From Nansenia antarctica (lineage: Eukaryota; Chordata; Actinopteri; Argentiniformes; Microstomatidae): 64,000 bases of DNA. This document shows positions 22,558-32,839 of the stretch, one piece after another; position 1 is the stretch's first letter, and the number at the start of each line of letters is the position of its first letter. The notes under the pieces are model-generated. The model saw nothing but the letters and a program-made list of their open reading frames with translations. It had not been told where the DNA came from and did no database searches. The DNA lies in contig OZ022351.1 in the NCBI GenBank assembly GCA_963989245.1, positions 11,010,412-11,074,411 on the forward strand, given 5' to 3'. Made by a program: the position numbers and the translations under genes.

Positions 22558-22632
22558 AAAGTGAAAATCTACAATATTGTTGAAATATTATTGAATTGTA
22601 CTTTAATATGTATATGTACTATATGTATATAT

Positions 22633-22799
22633 GTTACGGTACATGTGGGAATACGGTACATGTGGGAAAACTAGGGTTAGGGTTAGGTGCTACGTCGACT
22701 TGGTACATGCTAGCATGTCTAACCCTACCCCTAATCTTAACCCTAACCGTAGCACCCTAGCACCTAACCCTAACCCTAGTTTTCCCCACATGTACCTTA
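22633..22799. repeat. Palindromic element with telomere-like ttaggg words
   Basis: Arms start ggtacatgtgggaa... and end with the inverse ...ccacatgtacc. The inner arms are ctagggttagggttaggtgc and ctaaccctaaccctag. The same unit is at 53001-53189 in copy C. Confidence 0.75.
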
Positions 22800-23343
22800 A
22801 CATATATAAACCCCTCAAAAAAAGTTCGGAAACATTATTTTGGTTGATTAATCCTCCCCTTTTATAATACCAATTGGTATTGTATTTTATATCGTTGGAA
22901 AGCCTGATTAGTCACCTGTACAACGAGGTACAACTTGTAGGGATCATGCATTCATGGAATGAACAACACAGCTAAACATGTGGGTAGCGGCCCAAAATTA
23001 TTTGCCAAAATCCCCTATATTCTTCTGTTGGTATTGTCACTAACCCGGCTCAGAGAAAGTGACAAAATAGGGAGACAAGTCGAGGGTAAAGGTAAATGAT
23101 TCTTTTATTAATAACTAAAGCTAAATAAGTAATTTAGAAATGGGATGTTTATTGTCAGTCATATCAGTTGTGTAGGGTGTGGGTGAGTGATCTGTATGTG
23201 GAATGTTGTAAGGGTTAAACAAAGGAACAAAAGGTTGCCACTAACAGAAGAGTCAAAAAAGGATATCCTGTATGGAGAGAGAGAGACTGATCTCCAACGC
23301 ACAACCTAAATAGGCACAGGTGTGCTACATCAGCCAATCAGGC

Positions 23344-23919
23344 TGTAGCAGTCTCTAGGCACAGAGGGAGGTCGACACAGAGGAATAGTACAGAATATGT
23401 TTTTATTCAGTCCAGCACAGCTCAGCACCGTCACTGACGTGCTGAGCGAGTCTTTTCCCCCCCCCGCTGCTTCTCCCTTTCGGGACCCGCTCCGTCCGCT
23501 CCTGGCAGAGCCCTCTCTCTCGCCTCGCTGCTCCTCCCTTTCGGGACCCGCTCCGTCCGCTCCTGGCAGAGCCCTCGCTCTCGCCCCGCTACTCCGCTCC
23601 TGGCAGAGCCCTCGCTCTCGCCTCGCTGCTCCTCCCTTTCGGGACCCGCTCCGTCCGCTCGGCTCCCTGCACCTCACCCCCTTTCGGGGTCTCGTGCGTC
23701 CTCGCCGCGGCACTCTCTCTCTCTGTCGCACAGTGTCTGCACTCGGTCAGGTACTTCCTGCCCTACTCATCTCCCGAGGGAACAAACACACACAGGTTAA
23801 ATAGACCAGTGGGACAACGAGTCTGATCACTGACACCTGTCCGTAATCAGCCCATTACTCCCCCTCCAACGGCAGTCTAGCTCCCTCTGCAGGCCAGAAC
23901 GCGCCATGTTCCCCACACA
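23344..23919 (-). repeat. 3' LTR of the Gmr1-type element
   Basis: 576 bp, same ends as the 5' LTR. AATAAA (minus) at 23407-23402. The CT-rich tandem repeats cause long spurious frames on both strands. Confidence 0.9.
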
Positions 23920-25646
23920 TCCCCACCGCCAGTTTCGAGGCCGGGGACACAACCGGCCGATAGCCTACTCCCCCCCCCATCACGGGAGAGGAAGTCGGCC
24001 ACGACCATCTGCGCCCCCGGCCTATGAACCACTGTGAAGTTGAAGGGCTGCAACGCGAGGTACCACCGGGTGATCCTCGTGTTGGTGTCCTTCATGCGGT
24101 GGAGCCACTGTAGGGGAGCATGGTCGGAGTAGAGGGTGAACGAGCGCCCCAGCAGGTAGTACCGGAGGGCGCCGACCGCCCACCGAATGGCCAGACACTC
24201 CTTCTCCACCGTGCTGTACCTGCCCTCCCGCTCCGACAGCTTTCGGCTCAGGTACAGCACCGGACGGTCGAATCCCTCCACCTGCTGGGTCAGCACCGCC
24301 CCCAGCCCTCTATCCGACGCGTCTGTCTGCAGAGAAAAAGGGATGTTAAAGTTAGGAGCATACAAGACTGTCTCCCCACAGAGGGCGTTCTTAATCCCAT
24401 CGAACGCTACTTGGCACCGCTCACTCCATTGGACCGGATCCGGGGCCCCCTTCCGGGTGAGGTCGGTAAGGGGGCTGGCCAGCTCCGAGAACCCCGGCAC
24501 AAACTGCCGGTAGTAGCTGGCCAGTCCCAGGAACCGCCTCACGTCCTTCCGGGTCCTGGGCCGCGGGGCGGCGGCGATCGCAGTGGTTTTGTCCACCTGC
24601 GGTCGCACCTCCCCACCGCCCAGGATGTACCCCAGATACCGGATCTCCCCCCGCCCGATCACGCACTTCGCCGGGTTCGCCGTCAGCCCCGCCTGCCTCA
24701 GCGACTGTAGTACCGCCGCCACCCTCTGCATATGCTGCGGCCAGGTGTCCGCATAGATGACAATGTCATCTACGTACGCCGCAGCATACGCAGAGTGCGG
24801 CCGCAGAATACGGTCCATCAGCCGCTGAAACGTGGCCGGGGCCCCAAACAACCCCAACGGAAGCGCGGTGAACTGGAATAACCCCCGCGGGGTAGAGAAT
24901 GCCGTTTTTTCCCGGGATACCGACGATAATGGTATCTGCCAGTACCCCTTCGTGCAATCCAATGTTGTGTAATATTTAGCCGTGCCAAGCCGGTCCAGGA
25001 GCTCGTCGACCCGGGGCATAGGGTAGGCATCGAATTTAGACACCGCGTTCACCCGTCTATAGTCCACACAGAACCGTACAGACCCATCGCGCTTTGTCAC
25101 CAGCACGATGGGGCTGCACCAGTCGCTGTGCGACTCCTCGACCTCGCCCAGTTTTAGCATAGAGTCTAATTCCCGGCTCACCACGTCTCGTTTGTGAGCC
25201 GGCAGCCTGTATGGCCGCGTACGTACCGTAACACCCAGTTGCGTAACTATCTGATGCTCTATGAGGCGAGTACGACCGGGTATAGGGGAGAACACATCTG
25301 CGAACCTATGTTGCAATCGATCAACGTCCGCCCGCTGGTTCGCCGAGAGATGGTCGCCTAAGCCGGCCGGGGCGCTAGTACTCGTTTTTGGGACCTCCGG
25401 CCCGAACTCATCCTTCTCCGGAAGTAGCGTCACCAGGGAAACAGGGACCACGTCGTTCCATTTTTTCAATAGATTAATGTGGTATATTTGCGTGCAATCC
25501 CCTCTATCCGACCGCACTACCTCGTAGTCTACATCCCCAATTCGCCGTGTGACCACGAACGGCCCTTGCCACTTGGCGAGTAATTTAGAGCTAGACGTGG
25601 GCAGTAATACGAGGATTTTGTCTCCCGGTGCGAAAATTGCGTAGTC
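23877..25646 (-). pseudogene. Reverse transcriptase-RNase H frame of the Gmr1-type element
   Basis: The continuation of pol in the next frame. In-phase coding starts around DYAIFAPGDK (25646), including a GPF module (KWQGPFVV) typical of the gypsy integrase C-terminus. RT follows: WCSPIVLVTKRDGSVRFCVD, TLDCTKGYWQIP (Asp near 24957), FTALPLGLFGAPATFQ and the catalytic YVDD near 24770. RNase H has QTDAS near 24325 and YSDH near 24125, ending with VADFLSR. The frame is then open to the stop at 23877. With integrase upstream this fixes the domain order PR-INT-RT-RH. The frameshift relative to the upstream frame makes the element defective as read. Confidence 0.87.
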
Positions 25647-27708
25647 TAGTCCCTCTGTCGTACAGCCGTTTTTGACGCTCCTGGGCCTCGAGCAAATGCT
25701 CCCGTGACATAACCCCCAGTGCGTGGAGCTTTGCTCGTAGGTCCAGGACGTATTGTATTTCATTCTTACTGTCACTAGACCCTTCCTCCCAGCTTTCTTT
25801 AATCAGGTCTAGGACGCCCCGTGGCTTGCGCCCGTATAGGAGCTCAAAGGGGGAAAACCCCGTGGAAGCCTGGGGTACTTCCCGCACTGTGAACAACAGA
25901 GGGTCTAACCACTTATGCCAATTACGACTATCTTCGTGAATGAACTTACGGATCATTGACTTAAGCGTCCGATTGAACCGCTCACACAGCCCGTCGGTAG
26001 CTGGGTGGTACACGCTCGTTCGGACCGCCTTAATGTCTAACAACCCGTAAAGTTCCCTAAGTGTTCGTGACATAAAGTTAGTGCCTTGGTCGGTGAGGAT
26101 CTCTTTCGGGATCCCCACCCGGGAGATGACCTGGAATAACGCCTGTGCTACACTCTTTGCAGAGATAGTACGAAGCGGTATTGCCTCGGGGTATCGAGTC
26201 GCGTAGTCTATGAGGACTAACACGAACCGATAGCCCTGTGAGCAACGTTCAAATGGCCCGATTATATCCATCCCAATCCGGTCGAATGGTGCCTCTACCA
26301 GGGGGAGGGGGCACAACGGTGCCCTGGTCACGGCCGGGGGATTGACTAATTGGCACTCGCGGCAGGATGCGCACCACAGATGCACCTCTGCCCGAATCCC
26401 CGGCCAATAGAATCGAGCCATTATCCGATTGAGTGTTTTGTCGTATCCTAAGTGGCCCGCCATAGGGTTATAATGCGCCGCCTGAAATATAGCTTTCCGG
26501 CGGCTCCTAGGTACCAACAACTGGGTCGTCTCCTCGTCCCTGCGAGTGTCACGACTCACTCTATACAGTCTGTCCCTAATCAGTACAAAATACGGGTGGG
26601 CGCGCACAGCGTCTGGCCGTACCAGCACACCATCAATACTGATCACCTGGTCATAGGCGGTGCGTAGAGTGGCGTCGCGAGACTGCTCGAGGGGGAAGTC
26701 GGCTACTGGAGGGAACGCAGGCGGCGGATCTGCGGGTGCCGGACCCACCGCCTCCTCCGGCTCCTCGGCAGCGTCGGACGCCCTCGCATCAGCGCAGAGC
26801 ACTGCGCACGCCTCACATTTCCCTGTCGGTCGTGCACGCACCCCCGTGGTTTTCCCTAATACCTGCGGAAACCCAGCCCAATCTAAACCCAAAATTAGGG
26901 GGTGCATGAGGCTCGGACTAACCGCCGCCTTGACACTATATTTTTTCCCCCCATAACGAATTTCGATGGGGACCACCGGATACTGGTGACAATCCCCATG
27001 TATACACAGTATCCCAACCCGCGATGCCTCTAACAATGCCCCGGGTCGAACCAGGCGCTGGTGGATCATGGTCTGTCCGGCACCAGAATCCAACAGCGCC
27101 TGGTGCGTCTCGCGCTGTACCCTTACTGGGATGTAAAACGCCTGTCCTGGACGCGGGGGAGGGGTCGGACTGCCGACGACGCGGATTACCTGACCCACCT
27201 CCATCTCGGGGCAGTCCCGGCGGAGGTGGCCAGGCCGTCCGCATTGCCAGCATCCCTCCTCTACCGCTCGTGGGGCCGTCTGTGGGGTGGAGGTTGGCCC
27301 CCCGTGTGTGTCCCTCCCCCCGGTGGCCCGTCCCGTCCTCCGGGCAGGCGTTGGTGGCTCCCGCCGCGGCTCCATCCCAGGCCGTACCCCAGGCCGCGCC
27401 CCGCCGGCCCGTTGGCGCGGAGCCGGGGTCGGGTTAGGGCGTAGGCCCGGGGCTGGGCCCGGGGCTGGAGCCTGCGGTCGGGGCAGGTGGTTGTCGGGGG
27501 AGGGGTCGAGAACGGCCTCCGGCTCGTCCCGCACCCCCCTCCTCTGGGCCCGAACCAGGGGACCTCCCCCGGGTGGCTCGGTGCGGTCCAGTAGCTCGCG
27601 GAGCATGGCCCGCTGCTCCGCCTGTCCCCGCACCAACTCCGCCGCCATCACCTCCTGCGCCTGTAGCATCCGGGCCAGGTGTGTCACCACCTGGATTGAT
27701 GAGTCCAT
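25591..27708 (-). pseudogene. Gag-protease-integrase frame of the Gmr1-type element
   Basis: Read from MDSSIQVVTHLARM at 27708. About 145 residues of helical then proline/arginine-rich Gag lead to a CCHC knuckle (CWQCGRPGHLRRDC, 27252-27211). Protease follows with LLDSGAG (Asp near 27090) and LGLDW. Integrase comes directly after: H-H and CxxC zinc residues (CASCREC near 26370), then the catalytic triad D (MDIIGPF, 26268), D (LTDQGTNF, 26091) and E (CERFNRT, 25983), with 35 residues between the last two. The frame ends at 25591 because of a one-base shift near 25640. A normal capsid of a few hundred residues is not seen, so Gag is either unusually short or internally deleted. The protein would process, integrate and package the element. 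Confidence 0.85.
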
Positions 27709-27743
27709 GGTCCTCTGGGCGTGTGTGCCGACCCCCTCTCTGT

Positions 27744-27761
27744 GCCCCACGTTGGGCGCCA
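27744..27761 (-). promoter_or_regulatory. Candidate primer binding site
   Basis: TGGCGCCCAACGTGGGGC starts two bases inside the 5' LTR, where a tRNA primer would anneal. It starts with TGG, as such sites do. I do not assign the tRNA. Confidence 0.7.
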
Positions 27762-27763
27762 GA

Positions 27764-28358
27764 TGTAGCAGTCTCTAGGCACAGAGGGAGGTCGACACAG
27801 AGGAATAGTACAGAATATGTTTTTATTCAGTCCAGCACACGTGCTGAGCGAGTCTTTTCCCCCCCGCGCTGCTTCTCCCTTTCGGGACCCGCTCCGTCCG
27901 CTCCTGGCAGAGCCCTCGCTCTCGCCCCGCTACTCCGCTCCTGGCAGAGCCCTCGCTCTCGCCTCGCTGCTCCTCCCTTTCGGGACCCGCTCCGTCCGCT
28001 CCTGTCAGAGCCCTCGCTCTCGCCCCGCTACTCCGCTCCTGGCAGAGCCCTCGCTCTCGCCTCGCTGCTCCTCCCTTTCGGGACCCGCTCCGTCCGCCCG
28101 GCTCCCTGCACCTCACCCCCTTTCGGGGTCTCGTGCGTCCTCGCCGCGGCTCTCTCTCTCTCTGTCGCACAGTGTCTGCACTCGGTCAGGTACTTCCTGT
28201 TCTACTCATCTCCCGAGGGAACAAACACACACAGGTTAAATAGACCAGTGGGACAACGAGTCTGATCACTGACACCTGTCCGTAATCAGCCCATTACTCC
28301 CCCTCCAACGGCAGTCTAGCTCCCTCTGCAGGCCAGAACGCGCCATGTTCCCCACACA
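27764..28358 (-). repeat. 5' LTR of the Gmr1-type element
   Basis: 595 bp, TGTGTGGGG...GCTACA on the minus strand. It contains tandem repeats of the unit with tttcgggacccgctccgtcc and ctggcagagccctcgctctc, and AATAAA (minus) at 27827-27822. It differs from the other LTR mainly in repeat number and one short indel, which points to a recent insertion. Confidence 0.9.
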
Positions 28359-28552
28359 GGCCTCCTCTCCCCACTGCCATCCTGCAATACAATCAGAACA
28401 AGACAGCAGTGGAGGGAGGAGACCGTAACAGTATGCACTCTCGTTTTGAGTTGCTTGGTGGATTGGATGATTGCACTCTCCCACAGTAATAAGGAAAAAA
28501 CAACACATATTGGCCATTTTTACACTTTATTAATTTTACACTGTCAGGGACC

Positions 28553-28903
28553 TCAGTAATGTGTGGAAGATCCATACGCAGTCACAACAGCTTGGCACCT
28601 CCTCCTCATCCTGGTCACCAGCCTGGTCACACACTGCTGTGGGACGGCATCCCATTTCTCAACCAGGATTTGCCGCAAGTCAGCCAACATGGTTGCGTTG
28701 GTCACTCTGGCACGTACAGCACACCCAAGCTGATCCCACAAGTGTTCAATTGGGTTGAGGTCTGGACTCACGGCAGGCCATTCCACCCTCTCCACTCCCA
28801 AATTCTGGAGGTGCTCTGTGATGATCCTGGCTCTGTGGGGGCGAGCGTTGTCATCCTGGAGGATGGAGTTAGGTCCCAGAATCTGGAGATATGGGATCGC
28901 CAC
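28553..28903 (-). pseudogene. Tc1 transposase, C-terminal half
   Basis: About 116 residues: ILQDDNARPHRA holds the second catalytic Asp and SPDLNPIEHLW the Glu, 34 residues apart (DD34E). The helix-turn-helix domain and first Asp are missing, so it is inactive. Minus strand, inside the 22807-29236 element. Confidence 0.85.
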
Positions 28904-29236
28904 TGGCCCCAGAATATAATTCCTGTCAATTAGGTGCCATTCAGGTGCCAGTCACACACCTGTGACTGACATACACCTGCCAGCGCTTGAAGCTCAAAAC
29001 GAGAGTGAATACCAACAGAAGAATATTGCAGGGGATTTTGTCAAAAAATGTTGGCCCGCTACCCACACGTTTAGCTGTTACTCATTCCACGAATGCATGA
29101 TCCTTACAAGTTGTACCTCGTTGTAAAGGTGACTAATAAGGCTTTCCAACGATATAAAATACAATACCCATTGGTATTATTAAAGGGGAGGAAGAATCGA
29201 CTGAAATAACGTTTCCAAACTGTTTTTGAGGAGTTT

Positions 29237-30055
29237 ATATATATGGCACTGAATCATAACGCAATGTAGACATTATAATGTTCCAGACCTTTGCTTGAGG
29301 ACATTTTCTCTAACTGGACCTTGTTGAATTTTTGCTGAATACCCCTGCTATAGTCGTTCGGTGAGAGGGCTATGTATGTCATCTGCATAGTTATGGTAGG
29401 CAATTTTGTTCTTTTTTATGATGTGTCCCAATGGAAGCATCTAGAGATTGAATAGGAGGGGGGATTGACCCTTGGGGAACCCCACATGTCATTTTAATTT
29501 GGTCGGACACAAAGTTGCCAATGGAGACATAATAGCTTCTGTCCTGTAGGTAAGATCTAAACCAGTCTAGTAGTACTAAAACTGATTTTTCTGGAGTCAG
29601 TGTTCACACGAATGTCATTAAGGACCTTCATTTGGGGTTGATTGGTTTGGGGAGTTGGGGGCAGGGAGTGAGGGTGGGGGGAGAGAACAGGGGGCTGCAC
29701 CGTCACTTTAGTGGCTCAACAAGTTGGCTAACGATCTGTCTTGCCCTGGCGACTGAAGATCGCAGTTCAGCCAGCTGTGATGTTTGGAGGGCCCTTTACT
29801 GTAGGCTGTCGAGGCTGACGAGACGCGGTTGATTCGCTTCCTAGGATTACGGTGCTAGTTGTCCGTCTTCCATTCCGTTTCAAAGCCTTCTAAATCATCC
29901 GAATCAGTTATAACATTGTCATAATAATAATAGTAATAACTTTTATTTGTATAGCGCTTTTCCAGTCCACTAACTTCAGAAACTTCTCCACTGTTGCCAA
30001 GGTATCGTCATTAAAAACAATTCTGCCCGTGTGTAGATACTCCCACGTGTATATG
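29237..30055 (-). mobile_element. LINE reverse transcriptase fragment with flanking unassigned sequence
   Basis: At about 29590-29360 the minus strand reads decayed RT with CGVPQGSIL..LLFNLYMLPL and HNYADD, the motif 5/6 region of an L2-like RT. The rest (29600-29990) has no supported frame; it includes gggagtgggg-type G-rich sequence and a short tail (tttatttgtatagcgctttt) at about 29940 that looks like a LINE 3' end. Confidence 0.6.
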
Positions 30056-31248
30056 CAGTGTTTCCTCCAGGATTTTTGACATTAGTGGCAGAGCGGTCAT
30101 TTTTCGCGGGCAGAGTGCGCACCCGCATAAAACGCGCACTGGCGCTCAAAACAAAGACGTAATTTTACCAAAAACTAGAGGGTGGCAACAACTATAATTT
30201 CTTAAATAGCGGTTAAGTCATTAAAGCCGAGCAGGTGATTTTATATAGAAGGTGATTAAATACCAAGATATCCTACAGCTGCAGCGGAACATGCGGAACG
30301 CGCATGACACACACACACACACACAGAAAGATCAATACGAAGTAGGCCTACATGAGAGTAAACTCACAAAACCGGCTAACGTTACTCATTAACTGTTTAC
30401 ACAAGTAAAATCACAGTGTGACAGTCAGATGGAGCATTCGGTAAACAACAACAGCAAGGTAATGCTATCAGTTGAGTTAAAGAAAACCAACTCTTACCTT
30501 TGATGACACCAACATGAGCCCTGCTTAACCGTACCTCCGCCGTTCTGTTCGTGGTGATTTTAGAGGCAATAGATTATTTTTGCCCCGCGCATATTGCTAT
30601 AAATAGTTCGAAGCTAGGTGCTTGCACGTTAGGTGCGAGAATGCTCGGTTAACCCATTAGCGGGAACATTATTTGTTTCACAAAATAGTCTGATTTAGTT
30701 GACCATGAACATCAGACTACATTACGAATGTTCATTTAAAATACTCTATACTGAGCACTGGTATAAGAACATGAACCAGAGAACAGCAGTAAATGCAATA
30801 ACCCACAGTCGTCGCTGATGATGTTGCATTTTCGATTAGGATACGTATGGGATTAAAGGGACCGGCGACGGGCGAAGAGAGAGAGAGAGATAATCCAAAT
30901 GTCCCGCTAAAGTCGGACCAATCACAAAACTGTTTTGAAAGCGCGTCGCCTAGCGCCGCGCGCCTGTTGAGAGCGATTCAGTCTCGATTGCAGTGCGAAC
31001 ACAAATGACGAGGTTAATTGCAACATTTTAACATATTGTAACTAACTACGCCCTAAATCGTAACGAAATGTAGGTCTGGAAGCGGCCTGAATCTAGCTTC
31101 AATCTGCTTTTTTTCTGTTCTCCGGTCATAATAACTCGCTGCCTTTCTGCGCAGCCTGAATCTAAGTGGACTGTCTGAATCAATTAGTGGCGGAGGAAAT
31201 TCATTTGTGGCGACCCGCCACGAATAAATGCATATAGAGGAAACACTG
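30056..31248. mobile_element. 5-bp-TSD hAT-like element, 1193 bp
   Basis: Ends CAGTGTTTCCTCCAGGA and the inverse of CAGTGTTTCCTCTATATGCA. Perfect 5-bp duplication atatg at 30051-30055 and 31249-31253. Same family as 10392 and 56815. Confidence 0.9.
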
Positions 31249-31671
31249 ATATGTTGATGCATTCCATTGGCCAAGAGACCAGAAGAATGTGGAAAAAATA
31301 CACATACTACAAAATGACGTATCCGCTTTCCCGGCTTGAAAGGTAGAACAACGCAACAGCTCCCCCGGTTTAAATGGGTTAACCATTGTGTTATTCCCCC
31401 AGTCCACTTGGTCATACAATTTGACCTTTTGACCCTTGTATTATGTTGGGACAAACTCACACGTATATGACGTACAGGCATGTTTATATTATTTTATTTT
31501 ATTACACCTTTTCTTAAACAATATATTTGAGAAACCAGAGACACCATCATGTTTTGCAGTATAAACTATAGGTATATATCTATTTAAAATAATATTCTTC
31601 TTATTGACAACTTTGCTCAATGTTTTGTACAAAATGTGTTTGTAACCCTGTATATGTTCATATTCTTACAG

Positions 31672-32600
31672 ATGAGCAGAGCTCCAACCCAGGTTCAGAC
31701 CGCAGCTCCACCACATCAGGGAACCATAAGCAACACAGACACTCAGGAGAGAAAACACACCACTGCTCCCAGTGTGGCAAGAGTTTCAAGCATGCAGGAA
31801 ACCTGAAGCAGCATCAGAGAATACACACTGGAGAGAAACCATACTACTGCTCCCAGTGTGGGAAGAGTTTCAGTCGAGCAGTAGATCTAAAGAGACATCA
31901 GATAATTCACACAGGAGAGAAACCATACCAGTGCACACAGTGTGGCAAGAGTTTCAATCAAGCAGGAGACCTAAAGACACACCAGAGAATACACACAGGA
32001 GAGAAACCATACCAGTGCTCCCAGTGTGGGAAGAGTTTCACTCGGGCAGGAACCCTAATTGTACACCAGAGAATACACACAGGAGAGAAACCATACCAGT
32101 GCTCCCAGTGTGGGAAGAGTTTCAATCAGGAACAAAGCTTGAGGACACATCAGAGAATACACACTGGAGAGAAACGATACCACTGCTCCCAATGTGGCAA
32201 GAGTTTCAATAATGCAGGACACCTAAAGAGACACCAGAGAATACACACAGGAGAGAAACCATACCAGTGCTCTGAGTGTGGCAAGAGTTTCACTCGGGAA
32301 CAAAACCTCAAGAGCCACCTGAGAATTCACACAGGAGAGAAACCATACCAGTGCTCCCAGTGTGGCAAGAGTTTCAATCAAGCAGGAGACCTAAAGACAC
32401 ACCAGAGAATACACACAGGAGAGAAACCATACCAGTGCTCTGAGTGTGGGAAGAGTTTCAATCAAGCAGGAAACCTAAAAGCACACCAGAGAATACACAC
32501 AGGAGAGAAACCATACCAGTGCTCCGAGTGTGGGAAGAGTTTCAGTCATGCAGATAGCCTGAAGAAGCATCAGAGAGGAAGAATCTGCAGGAGTGTGTGA
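31672..32600 (+). CDS. Zinc-finger gene A, final exon with C2H2 array
   Basis: Acceptor attcttacag ends at 31671. Joined in phase to 13798 (GAT G + AT GAG), this gives a 409-residue protein. The exon has a short linker (QSSNPGSDRSSTTSG) and ten tandem 28-residue C2H2 units from about residue 132. Nine are canonical, C-x2-C-x12-H-x3-H with TGEKPY linkers. The tenth ends HQRGRICRSV and lacks the last His. The helix residues at -1, 3 and 6 differ from finger to finger, as in DNA-binding arrays. The product is expected to be a nuclear sequence-specific DNA-binding protein. Whether it is expressed is unclear, because the first coding exon upstream is broken and the intron is 17.9 kb. Confidence 0.85.
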
Positions 32601-32839
32601 TGTTCACCACACCGGATAAGTGGTTGTTGGAGGTCACTCCACGGTTCTTGCCACCAGAGGGAGGCATCGAGCAGTCCACCCTGCCACAGGTCATTATAAC
32701 ACCACCAGAGGGCAACGATGAGCAGACCCCACCTCCGTCCGAGGAGGATCCAATGCCAGCATTGGGTCTGGACTTGAACTATGACATCGAGCTGTTCCCC
32801 ATGATTAACCTGGGTTTACCACCAATGACTCTGCAATGA
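32600..32839 (+). other. Open frame overlapping the finger-exon stop
   Basis: The ATG at 32600-32602 shares its A with the TGA stop of the finger exon (tgatg). It reads 79 codons, acidic and proline-rich (LPPEGG, IITPPEGN, PPPSEEDP), ending PPMTLQ. I recognise no domain. It may be a former C-terminal tail of the protein or chance. Confidence 0.3.

Larger units (their letters stand above)
23344..28358 (-). mobile_element. Gmr1-type Ty3/gypsy retrotransposon, near complete
   Basis: LTRs at 27764-28358 (5', minus sense) and 23344-23919 (3'). Between them on the minus strand are a zinc knuckle, protease, integrase, reverse transcriptase and RNase H, in that order. Integrase before RT is the copia-like order known in gypsy elements only from the Gmr1 group. 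A purine-rich ggcggtgggga abuts the 3' LTR at about 23920-23930. Flanks give aggc (or ggc) as the duplication. It is broken by one frameshift and seems to lack the capsid region. Confidence 0.88.
23035..28430 (-). mobile_element. Solo LTR inside the Tc1 element, split by the Gmr1-type element
   Basis: Plus-strand ends tgtcactaacccgg (23035) and gaccgtaaca (28430), that is TGTTACGGTC...GTGACA on the minus strand. Four-bp duplication gtat at 23031-23034 and 28431-28434. The empty site is implied by the Tc1 repeat at 29.0 kb (gagtgaataccaacag). AATAAA is readable on the minus strand near 23110. About 380 bp without the insertion. Confidence 0.8.
22807..29236 (-). mobile_element. Tc1-like transposon with long terminal repeats, interrupted by LTR elements
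   Basis: Inverted terminal regions of about 230 bp: 22807-23034 and about 29000-29236, both with ccattggtatt/aataccaattgg, gttggaaagcc and cgctacccac. The outer flanks are TA-rich (catata and tatatatgg), so the last base is approximate. It carries the C-terminal half of a DD34E transposase. A solo LTR with a Gmr1-type element inside lies within it. A short internally deleted copy is at 52659-52994. Confidence 0.82.

Noticed and set aside
22650..22790. Interstitial telomere
   Set aside because: Only two or three ttaggg words per arm, in a palindromic repeat that is present twice in the window.
23330..23804. Frames of 130 or more codons in the LTRs (also 27573-28265)
   Set aside because: They are produced by CT-rich tandem repeats in the LTRs and run on both strands.
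24120..24710. Plus-strand frames opposite the Gmr1 pol, also 26660-27778
   Set aside because: GC-rich antisense shadows of the pol and gag frames.
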